This document shows, in pieces, positions 18,897-27,868 of a stretch of 64,000 nucleotides of DNA. The position numbers were made by a program, and so were the translations under genes. This stretch comes from Scytonema millei VB511283. GTDB taxonomy: Bacteria > Cyanobacteriota > Cyanobacteriia > Cyanobacteriales > Chroococcidiopsidaceae. The notes beneath the pieces were generated by a model. The model searched no databases and was not told the origin of the DNA. It worked only from the letters and a program-made list of their open reading frames with translations. How positions within the stretch are numbered: the first letter of the stretch is position 1; each line of letters opens with the position of its first letter. The DNA lies in the NCBI RefSeq assembly GCF_000817735.3, contig NZ_JTJC03000011.1:1-64000 (forward strand), in the 5' to 3' direction.

Positions 18897-19859
18897 TCAG
18901 GTACGATTGCGCGGAGAAAACTCTGTTTTCTCGAATCGCTGCCGCAATTCATAAATCCCCAGCAGTACGATCGCCACGATTAAAGGTAAAAAGTAGTAAA
19001 TGCCTCTATATGCTAATAACGCCCCAAATAGTTCGGCTGATGGAATTTGCGCTGATAGCGACAGCAAAAGTACCGTTTCAAACACGCCTAATCCACCAGG
19101 GACATTGCTAATAACTCCTGCCAACTGTCCTAAGATGTAGATCCCGAAAAAACTAGGATACGATAGGGGAGCGTTAGCTAATAGCAAAACGTAAAGAACG
19201 CCGCCTGCAATTGCCCAATCGAGGATTGCGATCGCTGTTTGAAATAGTGAAAGCTTACCAGGAAGGCGCGGAATTCCCCACTTGCCGAGTTTCATCGGCT
19301 TGTGACTCCAAGTATTCCACAATATATATCCTGCAACTAAAAATAAAAATATCGTACCAAGCGGAAATAAAGAGTTTGAGGGAATGCGGAGTAAAGAGGG
19401 GACAGATACAGGTTCGCCGATCAACACCAAGCCAGCTACCGCAAAAAAACCTAACCAAAAGCTAACGTGACAGAAAGTAATCACTTTCGCAATTTCTAGA
19501 GTCGATAGCCCCCAAGCCGAATAAAATCGGTAGCGGATCGCGCTGCCAGTTAAGAGTTCTAATCCGGCAGTATTGGTAATTGCTTGACTAATAATCGCCG
19601 TCAGCGCAACTTTCCGAAAAGGTAGAGAACGGCGAATATATCGCATTGCTAAAGCATCATACCCCGTCAGCATCAAGTAGTTCAGCGCAGTGCAAATCAG
19701 TGCAAGTACTATGTAACTTTTGGGAATTTCTGCCAAGCTGCGAAAAATATCTCGATAGTCGAACTCTCGCAATTGAGTTGCGATCGCCCACAACGATACT
19801 CCAAATAAGAGTAAACCTAAAATCGGAGAGCCAAACTGAGATAAGCGTTTGAGGTTCAT
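18897..19859 (-). CDS. LPG synthase TM-domain (UPF0104) family membrane protein
   Basis: The 320-residue protein has seven or eight hydrophobic segments and the motifs of the UPF0104 family, which is related to the flippase-like N-terminal domain of MprF. Visible are GYDALAMRYI, NTAGLELLTGSAIRYRFYS in the middle and SNVPGGLGVFE near residue 255. The MprF aminoacyl-transferase domain is absent, so it does not make lysyl-phosphatidylglycerol by itself. A role in lipid translocation is inferred from the family. It ends near 18897 and is transcribed alone on the minus strand. Confidence 0.82.
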   Translation of the reverse strand: MNLKRLSQFGSPILGLLLFGVSLWAIATQLREFDYRDIFRSLAEIPKSYIVLALICTALNYLMLTGYDALAMRYIRRSLPFRKVALTAIISQAITNTAGLELLTGSAIRYRFYSAWGLSTLEIAKVITFCHVSFWLGFFAVAGLVLIGEPVSVPSLLRIPSNSLFPLGTIFLFLVAGYILWNTWSHKPMKLGKWGIPRLPGKLSLFQTAIAILDWAIAGGVLYVLLLANAPLSYPSFFGIYILGQLAGVISNVPGGLGVFETVLLLSLSAQIPSAELFGALLAYRGIYYFLPLIVAIVLLGIYELRQRFEKTEFSPRNRT

Positions 19860-20224
19860 TTAGCAATCTTAATAAATTTTATGAAAAAGCTAAATTCGTC
19901 TTATTTTCTCGTAACACGTTGCCCGAAGTCATGAATCTAACGTGGTATATGTGCTGACAATTATTGATTTTCAGTTAATTGTTATTAAATATACAAAAAA
20001 AATAAATACTACTGACTTGCAAGCGGTAACAATCAAAACTGTCACAGCCACAATTAGTGAAAGTTACAAATTAGACATTACCTCACGTACAAATTTTTCT
20101 CAGCTGCTTGAAAAAGGAGATTTTGGGATCGCCGATCGAAGCCAATCTGTCAAGCGCAATTCTTAATTAAATATTGGGAATACTAGAGTACAGGTATTGT
20201 CATGAATCGATAGAGGAGTGTTTT
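19860..20224. other. AT-rich intergenic region
   Basis: The gap between the divergent UPF0104 and RRM genes. A 74-codon + strand frame (19942-20166) lacks a ribosome site and any familiar sequence, so I do not call it. The RRM gene promoter should be here. Confidence 0.5.
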
Positions 20225-20467
20225 ATGACCCTGTTTGTTAATAACTTACCGCACCAAGTAGCACAGGCAGATATTTTAGACCTCTTTGGCAATTATGGTT
20301 CTATCAAACATATTTTCTATCCCACCCATTGGAGTACAGGTGAAGGGTTAGGATTTGCCTTCATCCAAATGACCGCAAAACCTCAAGAAGAAATAGCAAA
20401 ATTCCAGCTTCACGGTGCTGATTGGATGGGTAATTCTTTACAAATTAGAGAAGTGAGTTCGGATTAA
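20225..20467 (+). CDS. Small RRM-type RNA-binding protein
   Basis: An 80-residue protein made of one RNA recognition motif. RNP2 is LFVNNL (residues 3-8) and RNP1 is LGFAFIQM (about 43-50), weaker than the canonical RGFGFVEM. It lacks the glycine-rich tail of the cold-inducible cyanobacterial Rbp proteins and resembles the short type. The ATG at 20225 is preceded by GAGGAG (20212-20217), which fixes the start over a longer frame from 20174. It probably binds single-stranded RNA in the cytoplasm; the target is unknown. Confidence 0.85.
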   Translation: MTLFVNNLPHQVAQADILDLFGNYGSIKHIFYPTHWSTGEGLGFAFIQMTAKPQEEIAKFQLHGADWMGNSLQIREVSSD

Positions 20468-20598
20468 TTTTAACGGACAATCTTATATGATTATTCTTTG
20501 AAGCTCTACACTCAAGCAGAAGATTAGAGAGAAGTTTTTGCTTGCTTGTATTCAGAGCTATTTATAGCTATTCTCAGTTAAATAAAGTACACAGCTCT

Positions 20599-20628
20599 GT
20601 AGGGGGCGCACAGCTGTGCGCCCCCTAC
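20599..20628. repeat. Perfect 30-bp palindrome of the GTAGGGGCG family
   Basis: GTAGGGGGCGCACAG and its exact complement (20599-20613, 20614-20628). It is a member of the same dispersed family as the copies at 17407 and 17450. Confidence 0.85.
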
Positions 20629-20679
20629 GAATGTATTACATCTACATGGGAAATGCTATATCAAATAATGAATAGCATA

Positions 20680-20715
20680 AAATCGGGATAGTTTATTTCT
20701 ATACTATCCCGATTT
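20680..20715. terminator. Bidirectional terminator
   Basis: A 13-base perfect stem (AAATCGGGATAGT, ACTATCCCGATTT) with A- and T-rich flanks lies between the convergent RRM and GlsB-type genes. It can terminate both. Confidence 0.8.
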
Positions 20716-20755
20716 AGTTTAGATATTATACTTTTGCCATGCCTTTACTAACAAC

Positions 20756-21028
20756 TCATACAGCGCTACGACGGTTGATTGCATTCCAAATGAATATAGC
20801 GATAATTGCACCCAGAACTGCTAAAGCTATACCAGGAATACTAAAGGCTGTAGCTGCCAACTGTAAGGTTCCCGTACTGAGGAAAGTTCCCAAAGTACCA
20901 CCTACAAATGCACCAATAATACCTAGTAAAATCGTACCTAGAATGCCGCCACCTTGACGACCGGGATAGATAGCTTTGGCGATCGCACCAGCAATTAAAC
21001 CTAAGACTATCCAAGCTAGAATATTCAC
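20756..21028 (-). CDS. GlsB/YeaQ/YmgE family small membrane protein
   Basis: A 90-residue protein with three hydrophobic segments and glycine-rich turns (GLIAGAIAKAIYPGRQGGG, GIIGAFVGGTLG). This is the pattern of the GlsB/YeaQ/YmgE stress-associated membrane proteins, formerly called transglycosylase-associated. The start is a GTG (21026-21028) with AAGGAG eight bases before it. It lies alone. The family is linked to general stress responses in other bacteria; its biochemical role is unknown. Confidence 0.88.
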   Translation of the reverse strand: MNILAWIVLGLIAGAIAKAIYPGRQGGGILGTILLGIIGAFVGGTLGTFLSTGTLQLAATAFSIPGIALAVLGAIIAIFIWNAINRRSAV

Positions 21029-21189
21029 TGCTCAAACTCCTTTGAATAATTTATTTCAATACTTTTATGGTATTGATATATACTAAAAAAGCGATCTATC
21101 GCACGGAAGAAATTTGAGAATCGCAAGATATATTCGGTTTGTACGACAATGAAGGTGTAAACTATCTGAGTCAAAAATCAAACCGGACT

Positions 21190-22068
21190 GTGGATCTCAA
21201 ACAACGCTTGCAGAATCACTTAACGGAAATAGTCCGCGATCGCGATCCTTTCCTCTCAACAGCAGGACATTTTTTCGTCCGCCAATACCTTCATGCACAA
21301 CTCAGCCAATGGGGAAAAGTAGAGATTCACGAATTTCAAATTAGAGGACAAACTTTTCAAAACTTAATTCTCAATCTTCCTTGCTTGGAACAAAGTAGTA
21401 AGAGAAAATCTCCACCAATATTAATTGGCGCGCATTACGACACCGTTCCCGGTACGCCTGGGGCAGATGATAACGCTACAGGTGTAGCGGTACTACTCGA
21501 ATTGGCAAAAGCTTTTGCTACGCAACCAGCTAAATATCCCATTCAACTCGTAGCATTCGACTTAGAAGAATACGGATTTACCGGAAAAGACGGTATTGCT
21601 GTAGGTTCGGGTGCGTCTGCCTATGCCGATTTATTACGCCAGCAGCAGCAACCGCTACGCCTAATGATTTCTTTGGAAATGCTGGGTTATTGCGATCCTA
21701 CACCTGGATCGCAACGCTATCCGAGTCCGCTAGAACGGTTCTATCCCAATCGCGGTGATTTCATTGCTTTAATCGGTAATTTATCGATTGTTCCTGACTT
21801 AATTCATCTCAGCCGAAATATACGCCAAGTAGGAGTTCCTAGCGAGTGGCTACCAGTTCCCAACCGAGGTAGGATTGTCCCCCAAACACGATTAAGCGAT
21901 CACGCGCCCTTTTGGGATCGGGGATATCGAGCGATGATGGTGACGGATACGGCAATGTTACGCAACCCTCACTATCACAAACCGAGCGATCGCATTGAGA
22001 CCTTAAATTTAGATTTTCTCACGGGTGTTTGTCAGGGATTAATTCAAGGAATTCACCAACTACGATAG
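21190..22068 (+). CDS. M28 family zinc aminopeptidase-like peptidase
   Basis: The protein has the co-catalytic zinc motifs of M28 peptidases: GAHYDT (first His), ADDNATG (bridging Asp), DLEEYG (catalytic Glu-Glu) and a C-terminal SDHAPF with a following NPHYHKPSD (last His). There is no signal peptide, so it should be cytoplasmic. The frame is open from a TTG at 21139. I prefer the GTG at 21190, which gives the natural beginning of the conserved region (DLKQRLQNHLTEI). Neither has a clear ribosome site. The natural substrate is unknown. It is 70 bases before the hydantoinase gene and could be co-transcribed. Confidence 0.83.
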   Translation: MDLKQRLQNHLTEIVRDRDPFLSTAGHFFVRQYLHAQLSQWGKVEIHEFQIRGQTFQNLILNLPCLEQSSKRKSPPILIGAHYDTVPGTPGADDNATGVAVLLELAKAFATQPAKYPIQLVAFDLEEYGFTGKDGIAVGSGASAYADLLRQQQQPLRLMISLEMLGYCDPTPGSQRYPSPLERFYPNRGDFIALIGNLSIVPDLIHLSRNIRQVGVPSEWLPVPNRGRIVPQTRLSDHAPFWDRGYRAMMVTDTAMLRNPHYHKPSDRIETLNLDFLTGVCQGLIQGIHQLR

Positions 22069-22140
22069 GACGATCGCGCCATGCAACCATACCCAAGCTG
22101 CTGCTAACTTACAAATAGCCCATGCATTGAGGAATGAGTG

Positions 22141-25100
22141 ATGACGGTAGCCGATCGTGCGATAGGACGTTGGCAATTTTGGATCGATCGCGGTGGTACG
22201 TTTACCGATATCGTGGCGCAGCATCCTGACGGACGGACGATCGTTCACAAACTGCTATCGGAAAATCCCGAACGCTATACCGATGCAGCAATTCAGGGTA
22301 TACGGGAAATTCTGGGCGTTCCTGCCGACGCACCCCTACCAGCGGCACAAATTGGCGTGGTGAAGATGGGAACTACTGTCGCCACAAATGCACTGCTAGA
22401 AAGTAAAGGCGATCGCACTGTCTTAGTTGTGACAAAAGGCTTTCGGGATGCCTTACGCATCGGCTACCAAAATCGCCCCAACATCTTCGCACGGCAAATC
22501 GTTTTACCAGAAATGCTGTACGAAAGAGTCGTTGAAGTAGAAGAGCGCTACAGCGCCCAAGGCGAAGAACTCATTTCTGTTAATCCAGCCTACACTTTAG
22601 AATTGCAAGCAGCTTACGATGCCGGGATTCGTTCCTGCGCGATCGTTTTCATGCATGGCTACCGCTATCCTCAACACGAACAACAAGTTGCAGCCGTAGC
22701 CCGAAAAATCGGTTTCACTCAGATTTCAGTTTCCCACGAAGTCAGCCCCTTGATGAAACTCGTCAGTCGAGGCGACACTACCGTAGTTGATGCCTATTTA
22801 TCTCCCATTTTGCGTAGGTACGTGGATCGGGTGGCGAGTCAGTTGGGAGGAATCGGGAGTTGGGAGTCAGGAGTCGGGAGTCGGGAAGAAGGGGACAAGG
22901 GAGACAAGGGGGACAAGTTGCAAGTCGCAAGTCGCAAGTCGCAATTTCGCACACTCAACCAACAACTGTCAACTAACAACCAACAACTCACCCTCGACAC
23001 CCGACACCCGAGACCCGATTTCCCCAAGTTAATGTTCATGCAATCCAATGGTGGGTTAGCAGATGCTCAAAGGTTTCAGGGGAAAGATAGCATTCTCTCG
23101 GGACCTGCGGGAGGGATTGTCGGGGCAGTGCAGACAAGTTTGATGGCGGGGTTCGATAAGATTATCAGCTTCGATATGGGTGGAACTTCTACGGATGTTG
23201 CCCACTACGCAGGCGAATACGAACGGACGTTAGAAACAGAAGTGGCAGGAGTGCGACTGCGAACGCCGATGATGGCAATTCATACGGTGGCAGCAGGTGG
23301 CGGTTCGATCGCCCAATTTGACGGGGCGCGCTATCGCGTCGGACCCGAATCAGCAGGGGCAACCCCAGGACCCGCTTGTTATCGTCAAGGAGGACCGCTG
23401 ACGGTAACGGACTGCAACATTATGGTAGGCAAGTTGCAGCCAGACTTGTTTCCCAAGGTATTTGGAGCAAGTGGAGATTTACCTTTAGATGCAGAAGTGG
23501 TGCAGCGTAAGTTTACAGAATTAGCAGCAGCAATTGGGGATGGGCGATCGCCCGAACGAGTCGCAACCGGATTTTTAGCGATCGCTGTGGAAAAAATGGC
23601 GAATGCGATTAAGAAGATCTCTCTTCAGCGCGGTTATGACGTGTCGGAATACACTCTCTGCTGTTTTGGCGGCGCAGGCGGACAACATGCTTGTTTAATT
23701 GCCGATGCTTTAGGAATGCAGCAGATTTTTATCCATCCCTATGCTGGGGTGCTGTCGGCTTACGGTATGGGTTTGGCAGACGAACGGGCGTTGCGAGAAC
23801 GAGCTGTAGAGCAGGTTTTAGCTGTGGATTTGGTGGCTGAATTAGAGGAAATTTTAACCCAGTTAGAGTTAGAAACAAAAGCAGAACTAGACCTTACAGA
23901 TAGGGATATCCGCGTTGCAGATCGGGTTGAAGTGATGCAGCGAGCGCATTTGCGTTACGAGGGGACAGATTCGCCTTTAGTAGTCCGATATGAAGATATA
24001 GCAGGAATGCGGCAGCAGTTTGAGGCAACGCACCGTCAACTGTACGGGTTTATTGCTGCGGATCGACGGTTAATTGTCGAGGCGGTGGCGGTGGAGGCAA
24101 TCTTAACAACAGAGGTAGCTACAGAACCAGTGTTAGCACGGCGTGACGATGCACCTCCCGTACCAGTAAAGACAGTAAAAATGTATACGGCTGAAGCGTG
24201 GCACGACACACCTGTATATAGAAGAGAAGACTTACAACCAGGAGATTGTATTTTCAGTCCGGCGATCGTTGCGGAAGCCACGGGGACGAATATCGTCGAA
24301 CCTGGCTGGCAAGCCGAAGTGACCGAGAGAAATCATTTGGTGTTGAGAAAGCAGGAGTCGCAAGTCGTAGGGGCGGGTTTAGCAGATAGATTGTCAGGCT
24401 CAACCGCAAATCCTCGTGCAAAACCCGCCCGTACAGGGGAGTCGGGAGTCGGGAAGCAGGACAAAGGAGATTTAATTCCGAATTCCGTATTCCGTATTCC
24501 GAATTCTCCCGATCCGGTCATGTTGGAAATTTTCAATAATTTATTTCGGGCGATCGCGGAACAGATGGGTATAACGCTGCAAAATACAAGTTCTTCGGTC
24601 AATATCAAAGAAAGGTTGGATTTTTCCTGCGCCATTTTCGATTCTCGCGGACAGTTGGTGGCAAACGCACCTCACATTCCGGTTCATTTGGGTTCCATGA
24701 GTGAAAGCGTGACGGCGTTGATTGCCCAAAAGGGTAGTAGCTTGCAACCTGGTGATGTCTACGTATCGAATAATCCCTACAATGGCGGGACTCACCTACC
24801 CGATATTACTGTCATTACTCCCGTCTGGGCGGGTTTTGCACGAGGATTTTCGGTTGAGGCTGACAATTTATTGGCTAAACCCGCCCCTACGACTCCCGAC
24901 TCCCCCGTACGGGCGGGTTTTGCACGAGGATTTTCGGTTGAGGCTGACAATTTATTGGCTAAACCCGCCCCTACACCCATCTTCTACGTTGCTTCCAGAG
25001 GACACCATGCCGATATTGGCGGGATTACTCCTGGTTCGATGCCACCCAACAGCACGACTGTGGAACAGGAAGGGGTATTAATTGATAATTTTCTGCTGGT

Positions 25101-26175
25101 ATCTCAAGGAGAATTTTGCGAACCGGAGTTAATGCAACTCCTGTGCGGTGGCGCGTATCCCGTTCGCAACCCAGTGCAAAATCTTGCCGATCTCAAAGCC
25201 CAAATTGCCGCAAACGAGCGCGGCGTGCAAGAACTTCACAAAATGGTAGAACACTACAGCTTGGAAACAGTCCAAGCCTACATGGGTTTTGTCCAAAATA
25301 ATGCTGCTGAGTCGGTGCGAAAAGCGATCGAAGGACTCAACAGTGGAGAGTTCGCTTACCAACTGGACAACGGTAGTGTCATTCAAGTGGCGATCGCGAT
25401 CGATAAATCTACCCGTAGCGCTCGAATCGATTTTACTGGCACTTCGCCCCAATTAGAAACCAATTTTAATGCTCCGGCTGCGGTGTGCAAAGCTGCGGTG
25501 TTGTATGTCTTCCGCACGCTGGTAGATGATGATATTCCGCTGAATGCTGGCTGTCTCGAACCTTTGGAAATTATTATCCCTGAAGGTTGTATGTTGAATC
25601 CCCGCTATCCGGCGGCGGTGGTAGCGGGAAATGTCGAGACTTCCCAAGCGATTACCGATGCTTTATATGGTGCTTTGGGTGTGATGGCAGCGGCACAAAG
25701 TACGATGAATAATTTTACTTTTGGTAGCGATCGCCATCAATATTACGAGACGATCTGCGGTGGTTCGGGTGCGGGTGCAGATTTTGACGGTACGGATGCG
25801 GTACACACTCACATGACAAATTCCCGTCTTACCGATCCTGAAGTCTTAGAATGGCGATTTCCCGTCTTGTTAGACAGTTTTAGCATTCGTCCCCACAGTG
25901 GCGGTGAGGGCTTGCATCGCGGTGGGAGTGGTGTAATTCGCTGCCTTCAGTTTCGCGAACCAATGACAGCTGCAATTCTCTCTGGACGTAGGGTTGTACC
26001 TCCCTTTGGCTTGCATGGTGGTAAGCCTGGGAAAGTAGGGAGAAATTATATTCAACGCCAAGATGGTACTGTAGAGGAATTAGGTAGTACGGCGATCGCC
26101 CAGATGCAGCCTGGAGATATTTTTGTCATTGAAACACCGGGTGGTGGCGGTTTTGGTGCTGCTGAGAGTCTTTAG
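22141..26175 (+). CDS. Fused hydantoinase A/B (5-oxoprolinase family) with repeat-derived insertions
   Basis: This ATP-dependent hydantoinase/5-oxoprolinase type enzyme has the HyuA half first (DRGGTFTD at residues 17-24, [24 protein letters not shown]) and the HyuB half after about residue 790 ([40 protein letters not shown]). It should act on 5-oxoproline or a related cyclic amide in the cytoplasm. At 1344 residues it is longer than usual because of three in-frame stretches from genome repeats: about 236-293, 737-793 and 896-947. The first and second lie at likely surface or linker positions; the third interrupts HyuB between ITVITPV and [10 protein letters not shown]. The ATG at 22141 follows GAGG. 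Confidence 0.88.
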   Translation: MTVADRAIGRWQFWIDRGGTFTDIVAQHPDGRTIVHKLLSENPERYTDAAIQGIREILGVPADAPLPAAQIGVVKMGTTVATNALLESKGDRTVLVVTKGFRDALRIGYQNRPNIFARQIVLPEMLYERVVEVEERYSAQGEELISVNPAYTLELQAAYDAGIRSCAIVFMHGYRYPQHEQQVAAVARKIGFTQISVSHEVSPLMKLVSRGDTTVVDAYLSPILRRYVDRVASQLGGIGSWESGVGSREEGDKGDKGDKLQVASRKSQFRTLNQQLSTNNQQLTLDTRHPRPDFPKLMFMQSNGGLADAQRFQGKDSILSGPAGGIVGAVQTSLMAGFDKIISFDMGGTSTDVAHYAGEYERTLETEVAGVRLRTPMMAIHTVAAGGGSIAQFDGARYRVGPESAGATPGPACYRQGGPLTVTDCNIMVGKLQPDLFPKVFGASGDLPLDAEVVQRKFTELAAAIGDGRSPERVATGFLAIAVEKMANAIKKISLQRGYDVSEYTLCCFGGAGGQHACLIADALGMQQIFIHPYAGVLSAYGMGLADERALRERAVEQVLAVDLVAELEEILTQLELETKAELDLTDRDIRVADRVEVMQRAHLRYEGTDSPLVVRYEDIAGMRQQFEATHRQLYGFIAADRRLIVEAVAVEAILTTEVATEPVLARRDDAPPVPVKTVKMYTAEAWHDTPVYRREDLQPGDCIFSPAIVAEATGTNIVEPGWQAEVTERNHLVLRKQESQVVGAGLADRLSGSTANPRAKPARTGESGVGKQDKGDLIPNSVFRIPNSPDPVMLEIFNNLFRAIAEQMGITLQNTSSSVNIKERLDFSCAIFDSRGQLVANAPHIPVHLGSMSESVTALIAQKGSSLQPGDVYVSNNPYNGGTHLPDITVITPVWAGFARGFSVEADNLLAKPAPTTPDSPVRAGFARGFSVEADNLLAKPAPTPIFYVASRGHHADIGGITPGSMPPNSTTVEQEGVLIDNFLLVSQGEFCEPELMQLLCGGAYPVRNPVQNLADLKAQIAANERGVQELHKMVEHYSLETVQAYMGFVQNNAAESVRKAIEGLNSGEFAYQLDNGSVIQVAIAIDKSTRSARIDFTGTSPQLETNFNAPAAVCKAAVLYVFRTLVDDDIPLNAGCLEPLEIIIPEGCMLNPRYPAAVVAGNVETSQAITDALYGALGVMAAAQSTMNNFTFGSDRHQYYETICGGSGAGADFDGTDAVHTHMTNSRLTDPEVLEWRFPVLLDSFSIRPHSGGEGLHRGGSGVIRCLQFREPMTAAILSGRRVVPPFGLHGGKPGKVGRNYIQRQDGTVEELGSTAIAQMQPGDIFVIETPGGGGFGAAESL
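22846..23020. repeat. Mixed short repeats inside the hydantoinase gene
   Basis: GGGAGTCGGGAGT, GGGGACAAG, CAAGTCG and CAACTAACAAC units of the same kinds that fill intergenic gaps here are read in frame as about 58 extra residues. Confidence 0.8.
24367..24434 (-). repeat. 68-bp dispersed repeat, reverse copy, in hydantoinase gene
   Basis: It starts GTAGGGGCGGGTTTAGC and ends GCAAAACCCGCCCGTAC. It is the reverse complement of the copies at 24823, 24907 and 43267, with a few differences, and is flanked by GTCGGGAGTCG units. Confidence 0.9.
24823..24974 (+). repeat. Two tandem 68-bp repeats in hydantoinase gene
   Basis: Copies at 24823-24890 and 24907-24974 are nearly identical (GGGCGGGTTTTGCACGAGG to AAACCCGCCCCTAC), joined by GACTCCCGACTCCCCC. 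The 84-base period is 28 codons, so the duplication keeps the frame. Confidence 0.92.
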
Positions 26176-26363
26176 GCGATCTCCAAAATTCCCTAAATAC
26201 AGCTACCACGCTATCTAGATCTCAACCACTGACAAAAGTAAGATTTAAAGTCAAATTTACGTAATTCGTAATCTGTAAATAGATTGATGGCTGCTTACTT
26301 AATCGTCAAGATAATTAAACATTAATAGGTAAAGAAAATTTAAGTAGGCACAATCTTTTACTC

Positions 26364-26579
26364 ATGTCTGAAGAATTTAAGCAAGGCGATAAAGTTGAGT
26401 GGAAAACCTCTCAAGGTAAAACTACTGGTGAAGTCGAAAAGAAACTTACTTCTCCTACAGAAATCAAAGGACACCACGTTGCTGCATCGAAAGATAATCC
26501 TGAGTATTTGGTAAAAAGCGAAAAGTCTGGAAAAGAAGCAGCGCACAAACCAGATGCTTTAGAAAAAGTAGAGGAGTAG
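26364..26579 (+). CDS. DUF2945 (HVA1 TUDOR-like) protein
   Basis: A 71-residue protein of the DUF2945/hypervirulence-associated TUDOR family, seen from FKQGDKVEWKTSQG, TTGEVEKK and ASKDNPEYLVKSEKSGKEAAHKP. Members are small SH3-like barrels of unknown function, found in many bacteria and fungi. It is the first of a two-gene unit: the DUF3140 gene starts nine bases after its stop codon. The AT-rich upstream gap should contain the promoter. The ribosome site is weak. Confidence 0.85.
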   Translation: MSEEFKQGDKVEWKTSQGKTTGEVEKKLTSPTEIKGHHVAASKDNPEYLVKSEKSGKEAAHKPDALEKVEE

Positions 26580-26588
26580 AATTGAGTT

Positions 26589-26921
26589 ATGAGTCAAGAT
26601 GTCAAATCTGCGATCGCAGAGTTTCATCAAGTCGTGAATATGACTCCTAAAGAGCTTGACTCTTGGTTAGAAACTGAGGAGTCACAAGCGGTAGGACAAA
26701 AAAAGGACGACGACGAGTCAACCGGACATAAATCTGGACGACGAATTATCGAACTACTGCAAAAAAAAGAAGATGAATATACTGATGACGATATTTCTCA
26801 TATGAAGAAAGTCATTAGTTACGTTCACCGTCATAGCGCTCAAAAGCCATCACACGATATTGAGACTTCACGCTGGTGTTATTCGCTAAAAAATTGGGGA
26901 CACGATCCACTGAAGAAGTAA
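26589..26921 (+). CDS. DUF3140 family protein
   Basis: A 110-residue highly charged protein matching DUF3140: VKSAIAEFHQVVNMTPKEL, LETEESQAVGQKK, SGRRIIELLQKK and SYVHRHSAQKP. The family is sometimes described as DNA-binding, but that rests on weak evidence. GAGGAG overlapping the end of the upstream gene serves as its ribosome site. Pairing with DUF2945 suggests a joint role. A terminator follows nine bases after the stop codon. Confidence 0.85.
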   Translation: MSQDVKSAIAEFHQVVNMTPKELDSWLETEESQAVGQKKDDDESTGHKSGRRIIELLQKKEDEYTDDDISHMKKVISYVHRHSAQKPSHDIETSRWCYSLKNWGHDPLKK

Positions 26922-26929
26922 TGTATATG

Positions 26930-26960
26930 ATAGGGTGCGTTAATAACACACCCTATTTTT
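26930..26960 (+). terminator. Terminator of the DUF2945-DUF3140 operon
   Basis: The stem ATAGGGTG/CACCCTAT (26930-26937, 26949-26956) is followed by TTTT. Confidence 0.8.
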
Positions 26961-27007
26961 AATTAATTCAGAATTGCTATATATTAGCACGACAATGAAA
27001 AACTTAT

Positions 27008-27490
27008 TTAAGCATTTGCAGACAGAAAGGGAATATTTTCAGCCAAAGCATCCTTAACGATCGCTCCTTGTTTGTTTGCCCAATATTGACTTAAAAAATG
27101 AATTTGTCTCAAACCGACAACTAAATTCAACCCAGGTACAAATATCCACCAAACAGTTAGCGGTTCCTTCATTCCTGCTTCCCGATATAGTGCATTCACA
27201 GTTTTATACAGCTTGAACTGCACGATATAAATCCAAACCACCCCCAGCAGTGAAAACCAGCCGAACCAATCTGGTACGTCAGGATCGTAAATCCGTAACA
27301 ATTGGGGAATGACAACCCCAAGTACAAAAGGTGCTAAACACAGCGTCCCAGACCAGCCATAACCGTTGTAGCGGCGTAATTCCTCTTGGATAATCCATTT
27401 ATACCAGCCGTAGTACAGCATTAGAGTAGCGACAGATAGCAAAATAACACGCCAAAGAGGACGGGGCTTACCTACGAATTGGTCAGACAT
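27008..27490 (-). CDS. DUF4234-like membrane protein
   Basis: A 160-residue protein with four hydrophobic segments. The N-terminal part PLWRVILLSVATLMLYYGWYK fits the DUF4234 pattern (a helix beginning near an R and ending in a W-Y rich turn), and an amphipathic stretch EELRRYNGYGWSG follows. The function is unknown. The stop codon faces the DUF3140 terminator, so the two units converge. I am confident it is a real membrane protein and less sure of the DUF number. Confidence 0.65.
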   Translation of the reverse strand: MSDQFVGKPRPLWRVILLSVATLMLYYGWYKWIIQEELRRYNGYGWSGTLCLAPFVLGVVIPQLLRIYDPDVPDWFGWFSLLGVVWIYIVQFKLYKTVNALYREAGMKEPLTVWWIFVPGLNLVVGLRQIHFLSQYWANKQGAIVKDALAENIPFLSANA

Positions 27491-27868
27491 ATGAAAGTAG
27501 AAGCTTTTCTTTACATTACTTCATAATAACTGGAATCAGGGAACTCAAAGCCCACTTTTTAAGGGGGTTGGGGGATCTTCCCAGATCTTCGATCGCGCTT
27601 CCGAGATGTATTGTGTTGCAACCGAAAATATACTGAATGCATCCCTTCAATAGAGATCCGCTAACTCAGATTTTCCGTGATAATTACGGTTGGTCTCATC
27701 GTAGGCTAGCAGTATTACTATCTATCAACAGGACGACCAGCCCCGCTTATTTGCTATCAACTCGGTCGTGCTAGCAACCACTCGCAACATGAATTCCCAG
27801 TAAATTCAAGGTTTTGAGTGCTTTTGTCTTAGGAGTTCGATCGAATAAAGTAAGGTGTTTCCCGCACT
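27491..27868. other. Intergenic region with repeat fragment
   Basis: It contains a TTTAAGGGGGTTGGGGGATC fragment (about 27556-27575), the reverse complement of the GATCCCCCCAACCC repeat seen inside the gene at 37893. Otherwise I see nothing gene-like. Confidence 0.55.

Noticed and set aside
19942-20166. 74-codon + strand frame before the RRM gene
   Set aside because: No ribosome site, AT-rich composition and no recognisable sequence. It could be a real small gene, but I cannot support it.
24367-24434. 68-bp unit as a complete insertion sequence
   Set aside because: It is far too short to encode a transposase and none lies next to any copy. At most it is a non-autonomous element.
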